A stretch of 64,000 nucleotides of DNA from Gammaproteobacteria bacterium (GCA_022071965.1 JAJVIQ010000004.1:240190-304189), one strand, 5' to 3'; positions 18,126-30,739 are shown, numbered from the stretch's first letter. Notes: generated from the sequence alone by a model not told the origin. Made by a program: numbers and translations.

Positions 18126-18154
18126 TCGACAGCGGCAGCCGCTTTCAGGATAAT
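18126..18154 (+). promoter_or_regulatory. Sigma70-type promoter of purEK
   Basis: TCGACA (18126-18131) and GATAAT (18149-18154) are separated by 17 bases; each matches its consensus hexamer at five of six positions. The purE ATG is 31 bases beyond the -10. I see no PurR-like palindrome nearby. Confidence 0.6.
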
Positions 18155-18185
18155 GTCGCCTTTTTTCAGCGGGATGACAACACAT

Positions 18186-18674
18186 ATGGCCGACTCGCCA
18201 CGCGTAGGCGTCATCATGGGCAGCCGGTCCGACTGGGAGATCATGCGGCCGGCCGCTGACATCCTCTCAGAGTTCAGTGTAGACCACGAGTGCCGCATCG
18301 TCTCCGCGCACCGCACCCCCGCGCTGCTCGCGGAGTACGCGCGCGATGCGGAGAACCGTGGCCTGCAGGTCATCATTGCCGGCGCCGGCGGCGCGGCGCA
18401 CCTGCCGGGCATGGTGGCCGCGCATACGTTGCTGCCGGTCATCGGCGTGCCGGTGGAGAGCAAGGCTTTGAGGGGCCTGGATTCCCTGCTCTCCATCGTG
18501 CAGATGCCGGCGGGCGTCCCGGTGGCGACGGTGGCCATCGGCGAGGCGGGCGCGCGCAACGCCGGATTGCTGGCCGTGGCCATGCTCGGCCAATCCGACG
18601 CCCGGCTTCGGGAAAAACTCCGGGAATTCCGCGCGGCCCAGACCCGGCGGGTGCTCGAGGAGAAGCTGCCTTGA
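18186..18674 (+). CDS. purE: N5-carboxyaminoimidazole ribonucleotide mutase PurE
   Basis: Converts N5-CAIR to CAIR in de novo purine synthesis (162 aa, normal class I length). Motifs are [14 protein letters not shown] near the N-terminus, [16 protein letters not shown] with the catalytic His, [18 protein letters not shown], and [20 protein letters not shown]. The ATG at 18186 is used because the earlier open frame (to 18060) has no family similarity and contains the promoter. It is followed directly by purK, whose start overlaps the purE stop. Confidence 0.95.
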   Translation: MADSPRVGVIMGSRSDWEIMRPAADILSEFSVDHECRIVSAHRTPALLAEYARDAENRGLQVIIAGAGGAAHLPGMVAAHTLLPVIGVPVESKALRGLDSLLSIVQMPAGVPVATVAIGEAGARNAGLLAVAMLGQSDARLREKLREFRAAQTRRVLEEKLP

Positions 18675-19819
18675 ACGGGCGGGACGCGATCCCGCCCGGC
18701 GCCACGCTCGGCGTGCTCGGCAGCGGCCAGCTCGGGCGCATGTTCGCGATCGCCGCCCGCAGGCTCGGCTACCGCGTGCACGTGCTCTCACCGGAGTACG
18801 ACACGCCCACCGGACAGGTCGCGGATCTCGAGATCTCGGCGGACTACCAGGATCTCGACGCCATCGCGAGGTTCGCGCAGGGCGTCGCGGCGATCACCTT
18901 CGAGTTCGAGAACGTGCCGGCGATCACCGCCGAGACCGCGGCGAGGCATGCGCCGGTGCGGCCGGCAGGGCGGGTGCTGCACATTGCCCAGAACCGCGCG
19001 CGCGAGAAGGGCTGGTTGCGCGACAACGCCATGCCGGTGACGCCGTTTCGAAACGTCGGCACGCAGGAGGAGCTGCTGGCCGCGGTCGTGGAACTCGGCA
19101 CGCCGGCGGTGCTCAAGACCGCGGCGTTCGGCTATGACGGCAAGGGCCAGGTCACCATCCGCAAGGCCGCCGAGGCGGAAGCCGCGTGGCAGACGCTCAT
19201 GCGCCAGGAGTGCATCCTCGAGGCCTTCGTGGAATTCGAGAAGGAGATCTCCGTCGTCACCGCGCGCGGACTGGATGGCAACCTCGTGTGCTACGGCCCG
19301 ATGGTCAACACTCACGTCAATCACATCCTCGACACCTCGGTGACGTCTTGCGACCTGCCGGCGCGCGCCGTGAAGGATTCCCTGGACATCGCCTGCAGCG
19401 TGATGGAAGGACTGGATGTGACGGGCGTCCTGTGTGTGGAGTTCTTCATGGAGAGCGACGGGCGCGTGATGGTCAACGAGCTTGCCCCGCGGCCCCACAA
19501 CTCCGGACATCTCACCATCGATGGCCACGTCACCTGCCAGTTCGAGCAGCAGGTGCGTGCCGTGTGCGGACTGCCGCTCGGCTCGCCCGCGATGGTGCGT
19601 CCCGCTGCCGCGATGGCCAATCTGCTGGGTGATCTCTGGGAGGGCGGCGAGCCGCAGTGGCACAGGGCGCTTGCGATCCCGGAGGTGAAGCTGCATCTCT
19701 ACGGCAAGGTCGAGTCGCGTGCCGGGCGCAAGATGGGCCACATCAATGCCGCCGCCGACACACCGGAGGAGGCACTGCGCCTCGTCACGGCCGCGCGCGC
19801 CGCGCTCACGCGGCGTTAG
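18671..19819 (+). CDS. purK: N5-carboxyaminoimidazole ribonucleotide synthase PurK
   Basis: An ATP-grasp enzyme that carboxylates AIR using ATP and bicarbonate, feeding PurE (382 aa). Seen: [17 protein letters not shown] at the N-terminus, [25 protein letters not shown] (ATP-grasp loop), and [13 protein letters not shown]. The best start is TTG at 18671, overlapping the purE stop (TTGA), with GAGGAG 8 bases ahead at 18657-18662. No ATG occurs before the Rossmann glycine motif. PurE and PurK form a coupled two-gene operon. Confidence 0.93.
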   Translation: MNGRDAIPPGATLGVLGSGQLGRMFAIAARRLGYRVHVLSPEYDTPTGQVADLEISADYQDLDAIARFAQGVAAITFEFENVPAITAETAARHAPVRPAGRVLHIAQNRAREKGWLRDNAMPVTPFRNVGTQEELLAAVVELGTPAVLKTAAFGYDGKGQVTIRKAAEAEAAWQTLMRQECILEAFVEFEKEISVVTARGLDGNLVCYGPMVNTHVNHILDTSVTSCDLPARAVKDSLDIACSVMEGLDVTGVLCVEFFMESDGRVMVNELAPRPHNSGHLTIDGHVTCQFEQQVRAVCGLPLGSPAMVRPAAAMANLLGDLWEGGEPQWHRALAIPEVKLHLYGKVESRAGRKMGHINAAADTPEEALRLVTAARAALTRR

Positions 19820-20071
19820 CATCGAAGGGTCGTGGTGGCCGATGGATTGACACATTCGCGGATCCTCGCGCGCGGCGCCGCGGCCGATAGCGACCAGGCG
19901 CGGGCCGGCAGCCGACGCGGTCCGGGATCGTTCCAGGGTCGCGCGCCGCAGGCGCGCAGCCGTGGTCGATGGAATGCAGGTGCGCGATGCCGTGGGCGGC
20001 GCGCTCCGCTTCGACATTGGATGTCATCGCGTCTGATGAATTCGTGATGACGATGATATGAGAGGGCAGAG

Positions 20072-20485
20072 ATGCATACGAAACCGAAGGTGGTAATCTC
20101 GGCGTTGGACGCCGAACGGCTCGAGAAGCTGATCCAGTCATTGCCGCGCAACGCCTTCCCGGGCAGGGACGACCTCGAAGCCGAGTTGGTGCGCGCGGAG
20201 ATCGTGGAACCAATAGATGTCCCGCCCACCGTGGTGACGATGAATTCCACCGTGCGGTTCGAGGTCGTATCCTCGTCCGAGGAGTTCTGCCTGACGCTGG
20301 TATATCCGAAGGATGTCGACGCGTCGGGCGGGAGGATCTCCATACTCGCGCCGGTCGGCAGCGCCCTGCTGGGGCTGTCTCAGGGCGACGAGATCGAATG
20401 GCCGAAGCCCGGTGGCGGGACCTTGCGGGTGCGCATCAAGGAAGTCACCTACCAGCCCGAACGCTCGGGCGAATACCATCGGTGA
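20072..20485 (+). CDS. rnk: Regulator of nucleoside diphosphate kinase Rnk
   Basis: A 137-residue protein with the Rnk layout: a short N-terminal helical hairpin (SALDAERLEKLIQSL) followed by a GreA/GreB C-terminal-type domain (EEFCLTLVYPKD, ISILAPVGSALLGLSQGDEI). It lacks the long Gre coiled coil. Rnk proteins bind RNA polymerase near the secondary channel and influence nucleoside diphosphate kinase levels. The gene stands alone, with a hairpin 9 bases after the stop. Confidence 0.85.
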   Translation: MHTKPKVVISALDAERLEKLIQSLPRNAFPGRDDLEAELVRAEIVEPIDVPPTVVTMNSTVRFEVVSSSEEFCLTLVYPKDVDASGGRISILAPVGSALLGLSQGDEIEWPKPGGGTLRVRIKEVTYQPERSGEYHR

Positions 20486-20493
20486 GCGGCGGC

Positions 20494-20517
20494 GTGCCCC
20501 GGATTGCGGCGGGGCAC
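20494..20517 (+). terminator. Hairpin after rnk
   Basis: GTGCCCCG (20494-20501) pairs perfectly with CGGGGCAC (20510-20517) across an 8-base loop, starting 8 bases beyond the rnk stop. There is no U-tract, so intrinsic termination is uncertain; it may only stabilise the 3' end. Confidence 0.4.
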
Positions 20518-20660
20518 AAGCCGGGGATATCCGCGCTCGCGGTGCAACACCGGGCCCATGCCGGGAATATTGATCCGGTGCCCAAAATCGAGGAAGCCTT
20601 GACCAAGGGTTTCCGGCTACCATTCATGTAAGGCTGGCCGGAAATGGAGATCAAGGCGGC

Positions 20661-21086
20661 ATGGCGCACGATAGGCTCTCTGCGCACCACGACCTGCCCG
20701 TCAAGGGCTCCTCGAATCGAAGCTTCGGTCTGATCTTCGCGGCGTTCTTCTGCGTCATCGCGTTGCTGCCCCTATTCTCCCGTGGCGAGGTGCGACCCTG
20801 GGCGCTGGTGGTGGCCGCCGTCTTCGCGGTGATCGCGATGACCATGCCCTCGATGCTCGCGCCGCTCAACAAGGCGTGGATGCGGCTTGGCCTGCTCCTG
20901 CACAGGGTCGTGAATCCGATCGTGCTCGGACTGATGTACCTGGTCGCGATCGTGCCGGTCGGCCTGCTGATGAGGTTTTTGGGCAAGGATCTCCTGCGGC
21001 TGAAATTCTCCAGGGGGGCGCCGAGTTACTGGATTGTCCGCGAGCCCAAGGGGCCGGATCCGCGCAGCCTCAATCGGCAGTTCTGA
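20661..21086 (+). CDS. SxtJ-family membrane protein
   Basis: A 141-residue protein with three or four predicted membrane helices (SFGLIFAAFFCVIALLPLF; PWALVVAAVFAVIAMTMPSM; VVNPIVLGLMYLVAIVPVGL). The C-terminus, SYWIVREPKGPDPRSLNRQF, is the typical end of proteins named after SxtJ of the saxitoxin clusters. It is first in a set with a DUF5989 micro-protein, a carbamoyltransferase and an SGNH hydrolase, an order often conserved around SxtI/NodU-type carbamoyltransferases. Its job is unknown; the association suggests a membrane partner of the carbamoylating enzyme. Confidence 0.8.
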   Translation: MAHDRLSAHHDLPVKGSSNRSFGLIFAAFFCVIALLPLFSRGEVRPWALVVAAVFAVIAMTMPSMLAPLNKAWMRLGLLLHRVVNPIVLGLMYLVAIVPVGLLMRFLGKDLLRLKFSRGAPSYWIVREPKGPDPRSLNRQF

Positions 21087-21105
21087 TCCTTACGGAGGTG
21101 GCGAT

Positions 21106-21255
21106 ATGTCATTCGTCAGGGAATTGTGGGAGTTCATGCGGGAGCGCAAGAAGTTCTGGCTGCTGCCGATCGTGATCGTCATGTTCCTGGTCGGCGGCCT
21201 CATGATCGCCGTCAAGGGCACCGCGGTGGCGCCGTTCATCTACACGCTATTCTGA
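21106..21255 (+). CDS. DUF5989-type single-helix micro-protein
   Basis: A 49-residue protein: a charged N-terminus (SFVRELWEFMRERKKFW), one membrane helix (LLPIVIVMFLVGGLMIAV) and a short tail ending APFIYTLF. This matches the small proteins placed between SxtJ and carbamoyltransferase genes in many bacteria. GGAGG lies 7 bases before the ATG. It sits 19 bases after the SxtJ gene and 8 bases before the carbamoyltransferase start. No function has been assigned; it probably docks the soluble enzyme at the membrane (inference). Confidence 0.8.
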   Translation: MSFVRELWEFMRERKKFWLLPIVIVMFLVGGLMIAVKGTAVAPFIYTLF

Positions 21256-21263
21256 GCCGCATC

Positions 21264-23096
21264 GTGCGGATACTCGGGATCTCCGCCCTCTATCACGACA
21301 GCGCCGCGGCCCTCGTCGACGACGGCGACATCGTGGCGGCGGCCCAGGAGGAGCGCTTCACGCGCAGGAAGCACGACTCCGGTTTCCCGGGCAATGCGGT
21401 GAACTACTGCCTGCGGGAAGCCGGGATAGGGCTGGCGGACGTCGACTACGTCGTCTTCTACGACAAGCCGTTCCTGAAATTCGAGCGCCTGCTCGAGACC
21501 TACCTGGCCTTCGCCCCGCGCGGATTCAGGTCCTTCCGCATGGCGGTGCCTGTCTGGCTGCAGGAAAAGCTGTTCCTGAAGTCGCTGCTCAAGGAGGAGT
21601 TGAGCAAGTGGGCGCCGGATTACGACTGGGAGAACCGCCTGCTGTTCTCCGAGCACCATCTCTCGCATGCGGCCAGTGCGTTCTTCCCTTCGCCGTTCGA
21701 CGAGGCCGTCGTGCTCACGATGGACGGCGTCGGGGAGTGGACGACGACCTCCCTGGCGGTCGGGCGCGGCAACGAGCTGAAGATCCACAAGGAGATCCAC
21801 TTTCCGCACTCGCTCGGACTGCTGTACTCGGCATTCACCTATTACACCGGGTTCAAGGTCAACTCCGGCGAGTACAAGGTCATGGGACTGGCGCCCTATG
21901 GCGAGCCGCGCTTCGTGAGGCAGATCTACGACCATCTCATCGACGTCAAGGACGACGGCTCGTTCCGTCTCGACATGAGGTATTTCGACTACTGCACCGG
22001 CCTGCGCATGACCAGCCGCCGGTTCGAGGAGCTGTTCGGCGGGCCGCCGCGCAAGCCCGAGGAGGCGCTCACCCAGCGGGAAATGGACCTCGCGGCGTCG
22101 ATACAGAGCGTGACGGAGGACGTCGTGCGCAGGCTCGTGGGCTCGATCGTCGCGGAGACCGGGATCCCCAATGTCTGTCTGGCCGGCGGCGTGGCCCTGA
22201 ACTGCGTGGCCAACGGCAAGGTGCTGCGCGACGGCCTCGCGAAAGGCCTGTGGATCCAGCCCGCGGCCGGTGATGCCGGCGGCGCGCTCGGCGCCGCGCT
22301 CAACGGCTACCACCTCTACAACGGCGGGGCGCGCAAGATCGATCGGCAGGACAGCATGAAGGGCGCGTTCCTCGGGCCGTCCTTCGCCCAGCGAGACATC
22401 GAAGAGAGGCTCGAGGCGGCGGGCGCGAACTTCGAGGTGCTGGACGAGGACGCTCTGCTGGACGTGTGCGCGCGCGCGCTCGCGGAGGAGAAGGCCCTCG
22501 GCTGGTTTCAGGGGCGCATGGAGTTCGGACCGCGGGCATTGGGCGGCCGCTCGATACTGGGCGACCCGCGCTCGCCCACGATGCAGTCGGTGCTGAATCT
22601 GAAGGTCAAGTACCGCGAATCGTTCCGGCCGTTCGCGCCGTCGGTGTTGCGCGAGCACGTGGCCGAGTGGTTCGAGCTCGACGGCGACAGTCCCTACATG
22701 CTGCTGGTCGCGGACGTGGTCGAGCGCAGGCGCAGGGCCATGACCGAGGCGCAGCGGAGCCTCTTCGGGATCGCCAGGCTCAACGTGCCGCGTTCCGACA
22801 TCCCGGCGGTCACGCACGTCGACTATTCGGCGCGCATCCAGACCGTCCATGCGCATACCAATCCCCGCTACCACGCGCTCATCTCGAGATTCAACGAGCT
22901 CACGGGCTGCCCGGTGGTCGTGAACACGAGCTTCAATGTCCGCGGCGAGCCCATCGTGGGGTCGCCGGAGGACGCCTTCCGATGCTTCATGGGCACGGAG
23001 ATCGAGCTGCTGGCCGTCGGGAACTGCCTTTTGCGAAAGGAGAACCAGGACCGGGCGCTCAAGCGGCGGTACGAAGGCAGGTTCGAACTGGACTGA
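21264..23096 (+). CDS. NodU/CmcH/SxtI-family O-carbamoyltransferase
   Basis: Transfers carbamoyl from carbamoyl phosphate to a hydroxyl of a sugar or small molecule via carbamoyl-AMP (610 aa). The N-terminal ASKHA/Kae1-like domain shows ILGISALYHDSAAALV, the metal-binding SEHHLSHAASAFFPSP, and VLTMDGVGEW. A central GGVALNCVANGK block and the C-terminal YrdC-like domain follow, with FGPRALGGRSILGDPR and VVVNTSFNVRGEPIVGSPEDA. GTG at 21264 gives MRILGISALYHDSA, the family-typical start; the open frame upstream overlaps the micro-protein gene. The acceptor is probably a cell-surface glycan or secreted metabolite, by analogy only. Confidence 0.92.
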   Translation: MRILGISALYHDSAAALVDDGDIVAAAQEERFTRRKHDSGFPGNAVNYCLREAGIGLADVDYVVFYDKPFLKFERLLETYLAFAPRGFRSFRMAVPVWLQEKLFLKSLLKEELSKWAPDYDWENRLLFSEHHLSHAASAFFPSPFDEAVVLTMDGVGEWTTTSLAVGRGNELKIHKEIHFPHSLGLLYSAFTYYTGFKVNSGEYKVMGLAPYGEPRFVRQIYDHLIDVKDDGSFRLDMRYFDYCTGLRMTSRRFEELFGGPPRKPEEALTQREMDLAASIQSVTEDVVRRLVGSIVAETGIPNVCLAGGVALNCVANGKVLRDGLAKGLWIQPAAGDAGGALGAALNGYHLYNGGARKIDRQDSMKGAFLGPSFAQRDIEERLEAAGANFEVLDEDALLDVCARALAEEKALGWFQGRMEFGPRALGGRSILGDPRSPTMQSVLNLKVKYRESFRPFAPSVLREHVAEWFELDGDSPYMLLVADVVERRRRAMTEAQRSLFGIARLNVPRSDIPAVTHVDYSARIQTVHAHTNPRYHALISRFNELTGCPVVVNTSFNVRGEPIVGSPEDAFRCFMGTEIELLAVGNCLLRKENQDRALKRRYEGRFELD

Positions 23097-23098
23097 AC

Positions 23099-24136
23099 AT
23101 GAACGGAAGGCGACGGCAAAGGAAATGGAGCATCGTCCTCGCCGCCATGGTGATCGTCGGCATGATCTGCTACGCCCTGGGCGAGATCATGGTGCGGCTG
23201 CTGGAGCCGGGCGCGTCACGATACCCCAACCAGCACTTCTCCCTGGATTACGGGCCCGTCGAGTACCCCAATCGGCGTATCGTGCACGTCCTGCCGGGAC
23301 AATGGCGATTCGAGTACACGACCAACCGCTTCGGGCACCGGGGCGGGGAGCCCGAGGTCTCGAGCAGCTATCCGGTGCCGAACGTCCTCCTGCTGGGCGA
23401 CTCCTACACGTTCGGCATCGGACTGAGCGACGAGGACGAGCTCGGCGCCGTGCTGCGGCGGACGTTCGCGGGACGCGCGGGGGTCATCAACCTGGCGACG
23501 CAGAACTGGGGACTGGCGCAGCAGATCCGCCGCTACTACGAGCTCGGACAGGTCTTCCAGCCGAAGGTCGTGATACTGGTCTTCTGCTCCAACGACCCTT
23601 CCGAGAACCTCGAGTACCCGGTGACGAAGTTCGTGGACGGGCGGTTCGTGTTCCAGTCCGCACCGCATGACTTCGGCATGATCGAGAGATTCGTCAAGAG
23701 GTACTTCCCGGATTCCTGGCTGATCCAGAAGAGTCAGCTCTATGTGTTCGCCCGCTACGTGGCGTACAAGATCTCCCGGCGGGAAGAGGAGGTGGCCGCG
23801 GCGATGGAGAACCGGGAAGGCGCCAGCGGCAAGGTGTCGAAGGCGGAGAGGAATCACGCGGAGTTGCTCGAGGCATTCGCGAATGATCTCGAGAGCAGGG
23901 GTGTGGGGCTGGTGATGATCTCCGTCCCTGGCCAGTTGCAGAAGTTCCGTTACATCACCGGCAAGGTGGAGGAATTCAACCGGTCCGGCCTGCTTCGTTA
24001 CGTCGAGGTCCGGGACTGGGTCGGCGAAAATGGGCTCGACGAGTCCCCCGAGGGTCACTGGGGACCGGAGACGCTGCGGTCGATGGCCGAACATCTCGTC
24101 CCCTTGCTCGAGCAGGACTACCTCGCGCGCAAATGA
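23099..24136 (+). CDS. Membrane-anchored SGNH/GDSL-type hydrolase
   Basis: A 345-residue protein with an N-terminal signal anchor (residues ~12-32, WSIVLAAMVIVGMICYALG) and an exported SGNH domain. Block I is VLLLGDSYTFGIGL with the candidate catalytic Ser near residue 102; a C-terminal PEGHWGPETLR supplies the candidate His near 320. Such proteins remove or transfer acyl groups on polysaccharides. The start is two bases after the carbamoyltransferase stop, so the pair is probably coupled. I infer that the two act on the same extracytoplasmic glycan. No close functional match can be named. Confidence 0.8.
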   Translation: MNGRRRQRKWSIVLAAMVIVGMICYALGEIMVRLLEPGASRYPNQHFSLDYGPVEYPNRRIVHVLPGQWRFEYTTNRFGHRGGEPEVSSSYPVPNVLLLGDSYTFGIGLSDEDELGAVLRRTFAGRAGVINLATQNWGLAQQIRRYYELGQVFQPKVVILVFCSNDPSENLEYPVTKFVDGRFVFQSAPHDFGMIERFVKRYFPDSWLIQKSQLYVFARYVAYKISRREEEVAAAMENREGASGKVSKAERNHAELLEAFANDLESRGVGLVMISVPGQLQKFRYITGKVEEFNRSGLLRYVEVRDWVGENGLDESPEGHWGPETLRSMAEHLVPLLEQDYLARK

Positions 24137-24299
24137 CAGTCCGTCCGCGCCTCGGCACGCGCGGGCGTGGCCACCGCTCGACGTCAGTCCATATGGCCGG
24201 TGGCCCGTCGCCCGAACGTCTATGCCTCGGGTCCGATCGGGCCCGGGAACGGGGGATACCGCACCAGGACGGGGGACCGGCCGCCGGGACCGGCCCTGC

Positions 24300-24863
24300 T
24301 CATTGCGGCGCGCCGGGCGGCGGGGGCGGAGGCGAGCCGGCGGGCGGCGGCGGAGGCGAGCCGGCAGGCGGGGGAGGAGGCGTGTAGGTGCTCTCCGGCG
24401 CCTGCGGCAATTCGTAATTTCCGTAGCCGGACATCGGCACCTGGTTGCCCTTGGCGTACATGCACTGCATGTAGGCGATGTCGTAGCGATCCTGCACGGT
24501 CGTCCCGGATCGACCGTAGGTGTCGTAGCCGTAGGCGCTGCCGACGATCAGGCCGCCGCCTGCCCCGATGGCCGCGCCCGCGCCCGGATCACCGGTCGCC
24601 GCCCCGATGAGCGCACCGGCGGCGGCCCCGAGCGCCGTGCCCACCGCCGCGCTCGAGATGGCACTGTCCGATGCCGAGGCCTGCGCGCTCTTGCCGATGG
24701 ACTGGTCCGCGTACATGCGGCAGACGGCATCGTCCTCGCGGAATTGCTCGAAGCTCTTGGTGGTTCCCGGCATCACCGCGACGCTCGGTCCCTCCGGAAT
24801 GGTCGCGCAGCCGGCCAATGCAGCCAGCGCGGCCAGCGGGAAGATCTTGGAAGTTCGAATCAT
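24300..24863 (-). CDS. Glycine-zipper lipoprotein with poly-proline tail
   Basis: A 187-residue predicted lipoprotein. The signal ends LAALAGC (lipidated Cys18 or 19). The central part is a glycine zipper (VGTALGAAAGALIGAATG, then AGAAIGAGGGLIVGSAYG). A DRYDIAYMQCMYAKGNQVP segment follows, then a tail of two PPPPPAGS repeats ending in PPPPPPGAPQ. I chose the ATG at 24863, with GGAGG ahead by 10 bases; the codon just upstream is TTG. It is an envelope protein related to YMGG-type Gly-zipper lipoproteins; function unknown. It is transcribed with the Tyr-rich gene upstream (40-base gap). Confidence 0.8.
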   Translation of the reverse strand: MIRTSKIFPLAALAALAGCATIPEGPSVAVMPGTTKSFEQFREDDAVCRMYADQSIGKSAQASASDSAISSAAVGTALGAAAGALIGAATGDPGAGAAIGAGGGLIVGSAYGYDTYGRSGTTVQDRYDIAYMQCMYAKGNQVPMSGYGNYELPQAPESTYTPPPPPAGSPPPPPAGSPPPPPPGAPQ

Positions 24864-24903
24864 CAACTTGCCTCCATGTGGCGTACGGGTCCGGTGCCGG
24901 TCG

Positions 24904-25299
24904 TCACGGGGTCTGCGGCAGTACCTTCATCCAGGGCGTCGGGCAGCTCTGTACGTAGGGGTAATAGCCGGCCGGGTCCTGGCAGTAGTACCAATAGCCG
25001 GTCGGCTGCTGCACGTAGACCGGTGGTTGCCGCTGAATGTAGATCGGCGGGGATTCGACGATGTACGCGTGCCGCCGGTAGTAAGGATAGTAGTCGTAGG
25101 GATACCCCCCCCAGTACAGAGGCATCCCGAAATAAAAACCGAAACGGGTGCCGCCGTGGACGTGGCGATGGCCGGAATAGTGCCCATGACCGTATCCGTG
25201 CGATCGGCCATGCCCGCGCCCGTCGGCCCACGCCGGAGCGCTCGATCCTGCCGCAAACATGACCGCCGCCACCACCGCCAGGACTTTCAACGTCGCCAT
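24904..25299 (-). CDS. Exported His/Tyr/Pro-rich small protein
   Basis: A 131-residue exported protein. A signal peptide (residues 1-25, ending SSAPAWA) is followed by a His/Gly-rich stretch (GRGHGRSHGYGHGHYSGHRH), then a Tyr/Pro-rich part. The C-terminus YWYYCQDPAGYYPYVQSCP and TPWMKV belongs to a widespread proteobacterial family of unknown function with a conserved Cys pair. AAGGAG lies 6 bases before the ATG. The His-rich segment could bind metal; this is inference. It neighbours two other exported low-complexity proteins. Confidence 0.8.
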   Translation of the reverse strand: MATLKVLAVVAAVMFAAGSSAPAWADGRGHGRSHGYGHGHYSGHRHVHGGTRFGFYFGMPLYWGGYPYDYYPYYRRHAYIVESPPIYIQRQPPVYVQQPTGYWYYCQDPAGYYPYVQSCPTPWMKVLPQTP

Positions 25300-25535
25300 C
25301 GCGTACTCCTTGCGTCGCCCGGAAAACTACCGCTGTATGAGACTCGCGCGCGACCGGGAGGTTCACGAGGGAAAAGGCACGCGTTCACCACGGCCACGTT
25401 CATGGCCGAAGCTGAACGGCACCTATCCGGCCTGAATGATGCGATGGCCGATCGCCGAGACCCGAGGAGATCGGCGGAGCCGGCGGTTTGCCCGGACATC
25501 GACCCCGTTTGACCGCCCGGCCACCGGCGGCGTTG

Positions 25536-26069
25536 TCAGGGTGCGGGTGCCGCGGACTCCTTGATCTGAGCGGCGTACTTGGCCTGGACCTCGCCGACCT
25601 TCTGAAGGATCTCCGCCTGCATCATCAGTTGCAGCTTCTCGTTGCCCGGCGGGAGCATGGGAATGTGGATCATGCGGTCCATCATGCCGCCGTGCATCAT
25701 CCCGCCACCCATCATGCCTCCGCACCTGCCGCCGCCCATCATCCCGCCACCCATCATCCCGCCACCCATCATGCCTCCACACCTGCCGCTGCCCGCCATC
25801 CCTGAACCCCTCGTGCCGCCCATCATGCCGCCGCCCATGCCCCGCTGCATCATTCGGCAGGGCTTCATGGCGCCTCCCGTCATGTCCCGCATCGCGCCAG
25901 GCCCCATCATGCCGCCGCCCGCGACATCGTCGGTGCCAGGGTCGCCCGGGTTTTCCTGCGCCTCCGGATGATGGATCTGATGCTCTTCCTCCTCCTGCGC
26001 GATGACGTAGCTGCCTGCGACCAGGAGGCTCGCTGCGATGCCGATCAGTATGCCCCGTGAGTAATCCAT
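25536..26069 (-). CDS. Exported Met/Gly-rich repeat protein, possible metal binder
   Basis: A 177-residue protein with a signal peptide or anchor (GILIGIAASLLVAGSYVIAQ). An acidic/His patch (EEEEHQIHHPEAQENP) precedes a long Met-Gly repeat zone, residues ~53-135, with units such as GGMMGGGMM and two RCGGMMGGG copies. A short helical C-terminus ends the protein (KLQLMMQAEILQKVGEVQAK). Methionine clusters with Cys and His are typical of periplasmic Cu(I)/Ag(I)-binding proteins, so copper handling is plausible but unproven. GAGGAG sits 6 bases before the ATG. No known copper regulator or ATPase adjoins it. Confidence 0.75.
   Translation of the reverse strand: MDYSRGILIGIAASLLVAGSYVIAQEEEEHQIHHPEAQENPGDPGTDDVAGGGMMGPGAMRDMTGGAMKPCRMMQRGMGGGMMGGTRGSGMAGSGRCGGMMGGGMMGGGMMGGGRCGGMMGGGMMHGGMMDRMIHIPMLPPGNEKLQLMMQAEILQKVGEVQAKYAAQIKESAAPAP
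25681..25800 (-). repeat. Tandem repeats inside the Met/Gly-rich gene
   Basis: A 27-base unit at 25708-25734 recurs at 25765-25791 with two mismatches (57-base period). Between and around them are runs of a 15-base unit containing CATCATCCCGCCACC. The repeats keep the reading frame and encode the MMGGG blocks, so they probably expand and contract by slippage. Confidence 0.7.
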
Positions 26070-26229
26070 GATCTCTCCTCGATGCTCTGGACCGCCGAAT
26101 CCGGAAAGGCCGCCGGCGATACCGCCGGCGGATGCCGGGTTCATTAGACGCCTGTTCCTGCGCGGGCTGCAATCCCCGCGACCATGCCCGGGGAAGCGGC
26201 CCCTGGCGCCGGCGGATGCTCCGCGGAGG

Positions 26230-26892
26230 CGCCCACGCGATGTGGTTAATCTGCTGCCGCTGCGCACGGTTGCCGTCCGCGAATCGCAATGCCAGCGAGA
26301 GGAAGATTGCGTCATGAACATCAGCACCCAGCCAAGCACCGCGTGCGCGTAGGGGAGGTGGTCGTCGAGCTCCACCGCGCGGCGTGCATGCAGGTGGGCC
26401 TTCTGCAGAATCGCCGGGATCTCCGGCCCCGGAACCAGGCAGCAGAGGAAGATGCATGCGCGCGCCAGCCACGCGTGCGCGACGGAATACAACGGATCCA
26501 TCTGCCTCACTGTCGATGAGTCGTACAGCGATGCGCAGGCGCTGCGCCGACCGCTGCATGCTGCCGAGGACCAGGTATCGAATCGTGAACCGCTGTGCAA
26601 TCTCCGCAAGTGGCAACTCGCTGTCGCGATACGCGAAGGAGGAATGCCGGCAGACGACGGTCAGTCCGGAGATCTTCGAGAGATCGGTGATCAACGTGTC
26701 GGTGAGGCCGTCGGCGAAGTAGTCCTGGGTGCGATCATTGCTGACGTTGCGGAAGGGCAACACCGCGAGGCTCGGCTTGACGGCCGCGGGAGCGGAGCCG
26801 GTGTGAGCCGCCGCGAAGTACGGTCGGGTGAGCGACACCGTCGCCGCGGCTGGGCGGAACTCGAATTCCGGCATGTACGATTTCGAGGGCAA
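26230..26892 (-). pseudogene. Frameshifted TolB-like/TPR signalling protein remnant
   Basis: The 5' part encodes PSLAVLPFRNVSNDRTQDYF and ADGLTDTLITDLSKISGL, then TIRYLVLGSMQRSAQRLRIA. This is the TolB-like domain seen in adenylate-cyclase-type and winged-helix regulators. Similarity ends near 26500; a different frame of the same strand then reads DPLYSVAHAWLARACIFLCC and LHARRAVELDDHLPYAHAVL, which is TPR sequence of the same protein type. The N-terminal DNA-binding or cyclase domain and most TPRs are missing. I read this as a deleted, frameshifted pseudogene; its end is approximate. Confidence 0.65.
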
Positions 26893-26926
26893 CTACGAAA
26901 TGCCTTAGCCTTGCCGCAGGGATCTC

Positions 26927-30739
<3,813 letters not shown>

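Noticed and set aside
25681..25800. Regular short repeats resembling a CRISPR array
   Set aside because: Units are 15-27 bases, without unique spacers, in frame inside a coding region, and encode the Met/Gly blocks.
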